Below are positions 49,345 to 56,078 of a stretch of DNA of 64,000 nt, one piece after another. The position numbers and the translations under genes are program-made. The number at the start of each line of letters is the position of its first letter. Position 1 is the first letter of the stretch. The notes beneath the pieces were generated by a model. The model was not told the origin of the DNA. It was given only the letters and a program-made list of their open reading frames with translations, and searched no databases. This DNA comes from CAKZNE01 sp002695025. GTDB lineage: Bacteria; Bacteroidota; Bacteroidia; Flavobacteriales; Schleiferiaceae. Location: contig CAJWML010000015.1 of assembly GCA_913043285.1 (NCBI GenBank), positions 1-64,000 of the forward strand, read 5' to 3'.

Positions 49345-51647
49345 GCGTAGGCGGATTGCGTATGGGCGTTAGCCTGTACGGGGTACTCTTTACCTTTTAT
49401 CCAAACCGAAACATCTTCAGCAGAATGGTTATGCAATTCAAAGCTATCCGGACGGCAATCCAGCTCTAAAGTGCTGTGCCTGAAGCGGATCTTGAAAGAC
49501 AGGCTTTTCCAGCCTTCCGGCAGTTTGGGGTCAAAATGCAGATGGCCATCTCTTACGCGCATGCCACCAAAACCTTCTACTACGCTCAGCCAGGTGCCGG
49601 CCATACTGGTAATATGCAGGCCTTCGTGCACTTCTTTGTTGTAATCATCCAGGTCCAGGCGGCTGGTGCGCAGGTACAGTTCGTAAGCCTTGTCCATCTT
49701 ATCCAGGTAAGCGGCTATAACCACGTGTACACAAGGCGAAAGTGAGCTTTCGTGTAAAGTGCGCGGCTCGTAAAAGTCAAAGTTGCGCTCAATGGTGGCG
49801 CGGTCAAAATCATCTTCAAAAAGGTAGATACCCTGCAAAACATCGGCCTGTTTAATAAAACAGGAGCGCAGAATGCGGTCCCAGCTCCAGTGCTGGTTGA
49901 TGGGACGCTCAGCAGGGTTCAGGTCAGCGGCTGTAAGCTGCTCCTTGTCCAGATAGTTTTCCTGTTGCAGGAAAATGCCCAGTTCCTTGTCTTCAGGCAG
50001 GAACATTTTGTTGATGATATCTTTCCACCGGGATACTTCTGTATGGCTGTTGAAGGCCGTTTTTTCGAGAATAACCTCCAGCCTGGCCGCATCATTCTTG
50101 CGAACCGTTTCAATACTCTCAAGGGTGTATTGTAAAGTCCAGCGGGCAATATAACTCGTATACCAGTTGTTGTTTACGTTGTTCTCATACTCGTTGGGGC
50201 CTGTAACCCCCAGCATCACGTATTGCTCTTTGGCGGCACTCCAGTTTACCCTTTGTGCCCAAAAGCGGGCAATCCCGATGAGTACCTCCAGGCCATATTC
50301 GGCCAGGTAATTTTCATCACCGTAGTAGCGGGTGTAATTATAAATAGCAAAGGCAATGGCCCCGTTGCGGTGTATCTCCTCAAAGGTGATCTCCCATTCG
50401 TTATGGCATTCCTCCCCATTCATGGTCACCATCGGGTATAATGCGGCCCCGTTGGTAAAACCTAGTTTACGGGCATTTTCAATGGCTTTTTCCAGGTGCC
50501 GGTAGCGGTATACCAAAAGGTTTTTGGCCACTTCCTGTCCGGCCGAAGCCATATAAAAGGGCAGGCAGTAAGCTTCCGTATCCCAATAGGTGGAGCCTCC
50601 GTATTTTTCACCGGTAAAGCCTTTGGGACCGATATTCAGGCGGGGGTCATCGCCCGTATAGGTTTGAGTAAGCTGGAAGATATTGTAGCGAATAGCCTGT
50701 TGTGCTTTGGCATCGCCATCAATACGTATATCACTGTTTTGCCAGTACTTGGCCCAAAGATTTTTTTGTTCGTTCAGCAGTCTTTGAAATCCGGCCTCAC
50801 GGGCATCCTCAGCAAGCTGTTCAGCTGCCTGGCTAAGTTTGTCCTTAGCATGATTCAAGGAAGAAACTACTGCAGCGTATTTGTACAAATGATAAGTGCT
50901 TCCTTCCAGGCCATCGATCTCAAAGTGATTTTCCGCGTATTTATTGCGGGTGGAGGCGGCAGATTCCAGGGTAAGGAGGTTGTCTCCGGCATGAAGCTCA
51001 TAGGCCATAGCTGCTGCTACCTGGAAATCGAGCTTTTTGGTTTTGGCGATCACCATCGCTGTTTGTTCTCCTGCCTCCTGGCTGATCCCTTCCCAGAATT
51101 TTTCATCGTAATTGCTGTCGTGGTTGACCACGTCAAAATCCAGGTAAGGGGTAAAGGATAATTTACCACTGAAGTTTACCGGGGTTATTGAATAGCGGAT
51201 AGCCCCGATCTCCTTGCGCTTCAGGCTCAGGAAACGTTGTGCTTCTATCTTTAGCTTCTTACCGGGTTGTATTTCGGCTATAAAACTGCGTAGCAGGTAG
51301 CCTTCTTTCATGTTCAACTCCCGGTAAAAATCGGTAACCGGAACGGTGTGGAGATCCAGGCTACGGCCCTCTGCTTCAATCTTGATGCCTATCCAGTTTA
51401 CGGAGTTCAGCACCTTGGCAAAATACTCGGGGTAGCCGTTTTTCCACCAGCCTACACGGGTTTTGTCCGGGTAATAAATGCCGGCTACATAGCTTCCTTG
51501 AAGATGCTGGCCAGAATAGTCTTCCTCAAAATTGGCACGTTGGCCCATGTGGCCGTTGCCAAGGCTGAATAACGACTCGGAACCCTGGTGTTGTTTGGGA
51601 TCCCAGCCTTCCTCTATAATTTTCCATTGATCGGTTAGCAGGGGCAT
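49341..51647 (-). CDS. GH65 glycoside phosphorylase (probable maltose phosphorylase)
   Basis: A 768-residue cytoplasmic enzyme that would split maltose with phosphate into glucose and beta-glucose 1-phosphate. Domains in GH65 order: N-terminal beta-sandwich (1-270), helical linker, (alpha/alpha)6 barrel (about 320-680) and a C-terminal beta-sheet. Motifs include GGSTYWDTEAY, GEECHNEWEITFEEIHRN and GPNEYE with Glu486 at the position of the known general acid. The H-E-W segment and the linked beta-phosphoglucomutase gene favour maltose over kojibiose, trehalose or nigerose, but specificity cannot be settled by eye. No signal peptide. The start is 5 bases after the pgmB stop; its end overlaps the next GH13 gene by 4 bases. 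Confidence 0.92.
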   Translation of the reverse strand: MPLLTDQWKIIEEGWDPKQHQGSESLFSLGNGHMGQRANFEEDYSGQHLQGSYVAGIYYPDKTRVGWWKNGYPEYFAKVLNSVNWIGIKIEAEGRSLDLHTVPVTDFYRELNMKEGYLLRSFIAEIQPGKKLKIEAQRFLSLKRKEIGAIRYSITPVNFSGKLSFTPYLDFDVVNHDSNYDEKFWEGISQEAGEQTAMVIAKTKKLDFQVAAAMAYELHAGDNLLTLESAASTRNKYAENHFEIDGLEGSTYHLYKYAAVVSSLNHAKDKLSQAAEQLAEDAREAGFQRLLNEQKNLWAKYWQNSDIRIDGDAKAQQAIRYNIFQLTQTYTGDDPRLNIGPKGFTGEKYGGSTYWDTEAYCLPFYMASAGQEVAKNLLVYRYRHLEKAIENARKLGFTNGAALYPMVTMNGEECHNEWEITFEEIHRNGAIAFAIYNYTRYYGDENYLAEYGLEVLIGIARFWAQRVNWSAAKEQYVMLGVTGPNEYENNVNNNWYTSYIARWTLQYTLESIETVRKNDAARLEVILEKTAFNSHTEVSRWKDIINKMFLPEDKELGIFLQQENYLDKEQLTAADLNPAERPINQHWSWDRILRSCFIKQADVLQGIYLFEDDFDRATIERNFDFYEPRTLHESSLSPCVHVVIAAYLDKMDKAYELYLRTSRLDLDDYNKEVHEGLHITSMAGTWLSVVEGFGGMRVRDGHLHFDPKLPEGWKSLSFKIRFRHSTLELDCRPDSFELHNHSAEDVSVWIKGKEYPVQANAHTQSAYA

Positions 51648-51652
51648 AGTTC

Positions 51653-52312
51653 TTAAGGGTTTAGTTGGTTAATAAGCTGGGCAGGACTGGTATCCTGAAA
51701 GCCCGGCAGCACTATATCAGCACCTTTAAGGTTTTCTTCTTCACCAATGCCCACGCTGTGAAAGCCTCCGGCTACTGCTGCTTCGATACCTGCCTGGGCA
51801 TCTTCAAAAACCACCAGTTGACCTGGGTCTTCACCCAGTTCTTCGGCAGCCATCAAAAAAACCTGGGGGTCGGGTTTGGAGCGGCTGGTCTTATTTCCGT
51901 CAATGATGGCGTGAAAATAATGTTCCAGCTGTACTTTTTGGAGTATAGCCCGTGCGTTACGGCTGGCAGAGCCTAAGGCAATCTTCAAGCCTGAATTCCT
52001 GGCATTTTCCAGGAAACCGGCTACGCCTGGCAGTACTTCATCGGAGTCCATATTATTGATGAGCTCCAGGTACCAGTCGTTCTTTTGGCGCATCCAAAGT
52101 TCCATTTCGGCATCCGAAGCGGTCTGGTTTCCCCATTCCAGAATTTTCTGAAGGGATTCCTTGCGGCTTATACCTTTAAGCTGCTCGTTCTCCTTTTCGG
52201 TAAAGTGAATTCCTAATTGTTTGGCCAGCCTTTGCCAGGCCTGAAAATGATATCGTGCTGTGTCTACTAAAACCCCGTCAAGATCAAAAATGAACCCCTG
52301 GATAGTAGCCAC
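51653..52312 (-). CDS. pgmB: Beta-phosphoglucomutase
   Basis: A 219-residue HAD-superfamily mutase that converts beta-glucose 1-phosphate to glucose 6-phosphate. The nucleophile is Asp10 and the acid/base Asp12 (FDLDGVLVDT); a helical cap with LKGISRKESL follows, typical of PgmB; HAD motif II is ALGSASRN, the Lys/loop motif is in SRSKPDP, and motif IV is VVFEDAQAGI. The start is GTG, directly after the kinase stop codon (no gap). Together with GH65 it forms the complete phosphorolytic route, which saves one ATP per maltose. Confidence 0.94.
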   Translation of the reverse strand: MATIQGFIFDLDGVLVDTARYHFQAWQRLAKQLGIHFTEKENEQLKGISRKESLQKILEWGNQTASDAEMELWMRQKNDWYLELINNMDSDEVLPGVAGFLENARNSGLKIALGSASRNARAILQKVQLEHYFHAIIDGNKTSRSKPDPQVFLMAAEELGEDPGQLVVFEDAQAGIEAAVAGGFHSVGIGEEENLKGADIVLPGFQDTSPAQLINQLNP

Positions 52313-53191
52313 TTAACTGCTTTTTAAGGTTTTAACGGAAGGAAGTACATGTTCCCGGTGATATTTGATCAGGCCTTCCAAGGGCTTCTGAATGATATTC
52401 CCCGCTTCCAGATCAAAATAGAGCAATACATCCTTAAGGATATCCTTAAAGTGGTATCCTACGGAACCCACAAAATGAATGGGTACTTCACGGGCTTGTG
52501 GAAAACCCAGAACGTGGAATTCTACAAAATCACGGAAACTGCTGAATACGGCCTCCCAGCAAAATGGGTTGTCAATGTGCGTATTGGCAAAGGGTGCAAA
52601 ACCAGCCAGGTATACGTTGGCGTGGTCATTCTGATACACCTTTTTCACCACATAATCCTTATCAAGGTTGTACTTCTCCGCAAACTTTACCCGGAGCTTG
52701 GCGGGCATAGTGCGGTAGAAGTAGGAGGTGATGAGCTTTTTACCAATGTGGCTGGCGGAGCCTTCGTCTCCCAGGATAAAACCAAGCCCTGAATCCAGGG
52801 TTTCAATATCCTTACCGTCAAAATAAACACTGTTAGAGCCGGTGCCCAGTATGCAGCTGATGGCAGGCTGCCCGGTGTAGGTGGAATAAGCACAAGCCTT
52901 CAGGTCATGGTCAACCAAAATTTTAGCGTTGGGAAATACCATAGCCAGGCCTTTGCTTACCACCGCACAAAGTTTGTCTGAAGAGCAACCTGATCCGTAA
53001 AAATATACCTGGGTGATGCTTTTACCGTATTTCTGAATGGTGTCTACCTTAGCCATTTCCTTGCCGATAGACTCCGAAGTGTGAAAATATGGGTTAAAGC
53101 CGATAGTATTCACTCTACAAACCTCGCTACCGTCAGGGTTTAGTATTACCGCATCCGTTTTGGTAGAGCCACTTTCCGCTAGATAAATCAT
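52313..53191 (-). CDS. BadF/BadG/BcrA/BcrD-type sugar kinase (N-acetylglucosamine kinase-like; possible glucose kinase)
   Basis: A 292-residue ASKHA-fold kinase. Phosphate-1 motif is ESGSTKTDAVI at the N-terminus; ILGTGSNS is the phosphate-2/adenosine motif, and the GFILGDEGSASHIG block is typical of the COG2971 GlcNAc-kinase group. It is the first gene of the maltose phosphorylase operon. Maltose phosphorolysis releases one free glucose per maltose and no other glucokinase is present in the window, so glucose phosphorylation is a plausible role (inference). An operator-like site and a TATATTTG -7 element on the minus strand lie upstream. Confidence 0.82.
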   Translation of the reverse strand: MIYLAESGSTKTDAVILNPDGSEVCRVNTIGFNPYFHTSESIGKEMAKVDTIQKYGKSITQVYFYGSGCSSDKLCAVVSKGLAMVFPNAKILVDHDLKACAYSTYTGQPAISCILGTGSNSVYFDGKDIETLDSGLGFILGDEGSASHIGKKLITSYFYRTMPAKLRVKFAEKYNLDKDYVVKKVYQNDHANVYLAGFAPFANTHIDNPFCWEAVFSSFRDFVEFHVLGFPQAREVPIHFVGSVGYHFKDILKDVLLYFDLEAGNIIQKPLEGLIKYHREHVLPSVKTLKSS

Positions 53192-53225
53192 AGAACAGTC
53201 CTATTTATAAAGAAGGCTAAAACGG

Positions 53226-53255
53226 CAAATATAGTTCAAGTGTACTTTTTATAAT
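53226..53255 (-). promoter_or_regulatory. Promoter and operator-like palindrome, site 3 (kinase-pgmB-GH65-GH13-GH13-mgsA operon)
   Basis: The minus-strand -7 element TATATTTG is at 53226-53233, about 35 bases upstream of the kinase start. Five bases further upstream is AGTGTA-CTTTT-TATAAT (53239-53255), a weaker version of the palindrome with a conserved left half; it overlaps the last bases of gapA. A bound protein would cover the region between -33 and -7. Confidence 0.58.
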
Positions 53256-54238
53256 TGAGACATTTTGATGGTAAGGTCTGCCAGGCGGGAAGAATATCCC
53301 ATCTCATTATCATACCAGCCCACTACTTTAGCCATATTTCCATTGGTAGCGGTAAGTTCACTATCAAAGATGCACGAAGCATGGTGCCCCATAATGTCAG
53401 CAGATACGATGGGTTCATCGGTATATTCCAGGATACCCTTCAGTGCATTTCCACTGGCTTCCTTCATGGCCTGATTGATCTCATCGGCACTCACTTCTTT
53501 TTCCAGTTCTACCGTAAGGTCGGTTACCGATCCGGTAGGTGTAGGCACGCGCATGGCAAAACCGTCCAGGCGGCCTTTCATTTCCGGTAAAACCAGTCCC
53601 ACGGCTTTGGCAGCACCTGTGGTGGTGGGTATAATGCTCAAGGCAGCAGCCCGTGCTCTGCGAAGATCCTCATGGGGTGCATCCTGCAGGCGCTGATCGG
53701 CCGTATAGGCATGCGTAGTGGTCATATAGCCTTTTACGATACCGAATTTCTGGTGCAGCACTTTTACCATAGGTGCCAGGCAGTTGGTGGTGCAGGAAGC
53801 ATTGCTGATAAACTGGTCTTCAGCGGTAAGCTCTTCATCGTTTACTCCCAGTACAATAGTTTTAACATCACCTTTGGCCGGTGCGCTGAGAATAACCTTA
53901 CGGGCACCGGCTGTGATGTGTTTACCCATTCCTTCACGGTCACGGAAAATACCGGTACATTCCAGCACCATTTCCACGCCCATATCTTTCCAGGGCAGTT
54001 GGGCGGGGTCTTTCTGAGACAGGATCTTGATCTCCTTGCCGTTTACCACCAGGGCATTGTCACGGGTTTCTACCGAGTATGGGAACCTTCCGTGTACGGA
54101 ATCATATTTTAAAAGATGAGCCAGGATGGCGGGGTCAGTAAGGTCATTGATGGCCACTACTTCCACTTCTTTACGATCTATTAACTGACGGAAAGTGATC
54201 CTCCCAATACGGCCGAAGCCATTGATTGCAATACGCAT
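53249..54238 (-). CDS. gapA: Glyceraldehyde 3-phosphate dehydrogenase, type I
   Basis: A 329-residue glycolytic NAD-dependent dehydrogenase. The ATG at 54238 gives the standard N-terminus MRIAINGFGRIGR; an extension to 54361 would run into pfkA and add non-conserved residues. Motifs: NDLTDPAILAHLLKYDSVHG, catalytic Cys in SNASCTTNCLAP, the phosphate site in TTTGAAKAVG, and WYDNEMGYSSR near the C-terminus. It starts 13 bases after the pfkA stop, so the two glycolytic genes form an operon under the perfect palindrome. Confidence 0.96.
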   Translation of the reverse strand: MRIAINGFGRIGRITFRQLIDRKEVEVVAINDLTDPAILAHLLKYDSVHGRFPYSVETRDNALVVNGKEIKILSQKDPAQLPWKDMGVEMVLECTGIFRDREGMGKHITAGARKVILSAPAKGDVKTIVLGVNDEELTAEDQFISNASCTTNCLAPMVKVLHQKFGIVKGYMTTTHAYTADQRLQDAPHEDLRRARAAALSIIPTTTGAAKAVGLVLPEMKGRLDGFAMRVPTPTGSVTDLTVELEKEVSADEINQAMKEASGNALKGILEYTDEPIVSADIMGHHASCIFDSELTATNGNMAKVVGWYDNEMGYSSRLADLTIKMSQL

Positions 54239-54251
54239 AATTAAGTGTTTT

Positions 54252-55235
54252 TTAAATGGATAATATTTTGCTGATGCGCAGTAGCTCGGTATTGAGTACT
54301 GCCTTGTTGTTGATAGCTTTTTGTAAAAAGGTATAGGTGATTTCGTTATTTTCCAGACCAACCATTACGTCCGATTTACCGTTGAGGAGTCCTTCTACCG
54401 CAGCCACACCCAGCTGGCTGGCCAGCACACGGTCATGGCAGGTAGGTGACCCGCCTCTTTGCAGGTGTCCCAGTATCGTTACTTTGGACTCCATGTCCGG
54501 GAACTTTTTACGGATCTCCTCCGCAATGGCGAAAGTGTCACCCAGCTTATTGCCTTCGGCCACCACCACCAGCTTGTTGGTTTTCTTGTTTTCCACCCCT
54601 TTTGCCAGCTCGTTAAGCAGGTCCTGCATGGGGGAGCTTTCCTCCGGAAGGATAACATCCAGGGCACCTGATGCCAGTGCGGCCCTGAGGGCAATAAAAC
54701 CAGAGTCCCGGCCCATCACTTCAATAAAAAATAGACGGTTGTGCGACTCGGCCGTATCGCGCAGCTTGTCCACGCAATTGATTACGGTGTTGGTGGCAGA
54801 ATCAAAGCCAATGGTGTAATCGGTGCCGAAAAGATCGTTGTCAATAGTACCGGGAACCCCGATCACGGGAATGTCGTATTCTTCGGAAAAAATGTGCCCC
54901 CCGGTAAAGGTTCCGTTTCCTCCTATAAGCACCAGGGCGTCTATACCGTGCTTTTTAAGGTTTTCGTAGGCTGATTTTCGCCCTTCCTTGGTTTTAAAGG
55001 CCTCGCTTCTTGAAGATTTTAACACGGTTCCTCCCCGGTTGAGTATGTTTTTTACCGAACGTGCGTTAAGTTCTTTTATATTGTCAGCGATAAGGCCCTC
55101 GTAGCCTTCATAGATTCCGAAAACCCTTCTCTCATAAAAAGTGGCGGCACGTACTACCGCCCTTATGGCGGCATTCATCCCGGGAGCATCGCCACCTGAG
55201 GTGAGAACCCCAATTGTTTTGATGGATTTGGTCAT
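54252..55235 (-). CDS. pfkA: ATP-dependent 6-phosphofructokinase
   Basis: A 327-residue group A phosphofructokinase. Conserved sites: ATP-binding TSGGDAPGMNAAIRAVVR, IYEGYEGL, GGNGTFTGG, catalytic GTIDND and TIGFDSA, and LGHLQRGGSPTCHDR. The GG(N/D)G form with G at the third position favours ATP rather than pyrophosphate as the donor. The start is ATG at 55235 (the TTG-type extension to 55259 covers the promoter region). First gene of the pfkA-gapA operon, divergent from the Nudix-like regulator; a perfect AGTGTA-N5-TACACT palindrome lies 29 bases upstream. Confidence 0.95.
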   Translation of the reverse strand: MTKSIKTIGVLTSGGDAPGMNAAIRAVVRAATFYERRVFGIYEGYEGLIADNIKELNARSVKNILNRGGTVLKSSRSEAFKTKEGRKSAYENLKKHGIDALVLIGGNGTFTGGHIFSEEYDIPVIGVPGTIDNDLFGTDYTIGFDSATNTVINCVDKLRDTAESHNRLFFIEVMGRDSGFIALRAALASGALDVILPEESSPMQDLLNELAKGVENKKTNKLVVVAEGNKLGDTFAIAEEIRKKFPDMESKVTILGHLQRGGSPTCHDRVLASQLGVAAVEGLLNGKSDVMVGLENNEITYTFLQKAINNKAVLNTELLRISKILSI

Positions 55236-55256
55236 AAAATTGTAAGAATAATGAAA

Positions 55257-55280
55257 CAAACTTAGTGTAAAAAATACACT
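55257..55280 (-). promoter_or_regulatory. Promoter and perfect operator-like palindrome, site 4 (pfkA-gapA)
   Basis: The minus-strand -7 element TAAGTTTG occupies 55257-55264 (exact TAnnTTTG). AGTGTA-AAAAA-TACACT (55264-55280), a perfect inverted repeat, begins at the base where that element ends. Binding here would block RNA polymerase on pfkA and could also affect the divergent regulator gene at 55374. Confidence 0.72.
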
Positions 55281-55302
55281 TTTAAAAAAATTTCTATATT
55301 TA

Positions 55303-55321
55303 ACTCCCGAGAGTGGGGAGT
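55303..55321. other. Inverted repeat in the leader of the Nudix-like regulator gene
   Basis: ACTCCC and GGGAGT pair around a 7-base centre, 53 bases before the regulator's ATG. It is unrelated in sequence to the AGTGTA palindromes and may be a leader hairpin. Confidence 0.3.
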
Positions 55322-55373
55322 GCTTAAATTTTAGTAACTGACTGAAGTGTAAATTGTTGTGAAATAGGCAATT

Positions 55374-56078
55374 ATGAAAAACCTTAATCCCAATGTTTCT
55401 GTAGACTGTGTTATTTTTGGATTTGATAACGAGAAGCTGAACGTTCTACTGATTGAACAAAAACTGGAAAGGGGAAAAAGCCAGTTGGCCCTGCCCGGAG
55501 ATCTTATTTTAGATGACGAAGGCCTGGATGAAGCAGCTTCCCGCGTGCTTAAAGAACTCACTCAGCTGGAAGGGATTTTCCTGAAGCAATTCAAAACCTT
55601 TGGCAATCCTGACCGGGTAAGCGATATCAAGGACCTGGAGTGGTTGCAATCCTACCGTGAACATCCACAGGCACGGGTTATTACCGTGGCTTATCTCTCC
55701 CTGGTGAAAATGGGCGATTTTGAACCCGCTGCTTCCAGCTTTGCGGAGCGCGTTTTTTGGTGTGACCTGAAGGAACTGCCCTGCCTTGCTTTTGATCATA
55801 ACGATATCCTGGATGAAGCACTTTACAGGCTTAAAGAGGATTTTGAGAATAAAAAGACCGGCTTTGAGCTGTTGCCGGAGAAGTTTACCCTGAGCCATAT
55901 CCAAAAGTTGTACGAGATTATTTTGGGTAAAAAGCTGGACAAGCGGAATTTCCGCAAAAAGATATTGAAGGAAAAGCTGGTTACCCCTACCAATGAAAAG
56001 CAACAGGGTGTGTTGCACAAGCCAGCCCGGCTCTACGAGGTGAACCCCGAAGAGTTGATGGTTCAAAATGAAGCATAA
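55374..56078 (+). CDS. NrtR/AraR-like transcriptional regulator with degenerate Nudix domain
   Basis: A 234-residue protein. Residues 1-140 form a Nudix fold (VDCVIFGFDNEKLNVLLIEQ ... ALPGDLILDDEGLDEAASRVLKELTQLEG). The Nudix-box core REUxEExGU reads RVLKELTQL, losing the catalytic glutamates, so hydrolysis is probably lost. Residues about 165-225 form a winged helix (FTLSHIQKLYEIILGKKLDKRNFRKKILKEKLV). This two-domain layout is that of NrtR and of sugar-responsive relatives in Bacteroidota such as AraR. It diverges from pfkA and overlaps the T9SS GH13 gene downstream, so it likely senses a sugar (or sugar phosphate) and binds the AGTGTA palindromes; this pairing is inferred from context. Confidence 0.82.
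   Translation: MKNLNPNVSVDCVIFGFDNEKLNVLLIEQKLERGKSQLALPGDLILDDEGLDEAASRVLKELTQLEGIFLKQFKTFGNPDRVSDIKDLEWLQSYREHPQARVITVAYLSLVKMGDFEPAASSFAERVFWCDLKELPCLAFDHNDILDEALYRLKEDFENKKTGFELLPEKFTLSHIQKLYEIILGKKLDKRNFRKKILKEKLVTPTNEKQQGVLHKPARLYEVNPEELMVQNEA

Noticed and set aside
54239..54361. N-terminal extension of gapA into pfkA
   Set aside because: The standard GapA N-terminus begins at 54238; the extension is non-conserved and overlaps the pfkA end.
55350..55366. AGTGTA half-site directly upstream of the regulator gene
   Set aside because: The right half does not match TACACT; it could be a weak autoregulatory site but is not supported by sequence alone.
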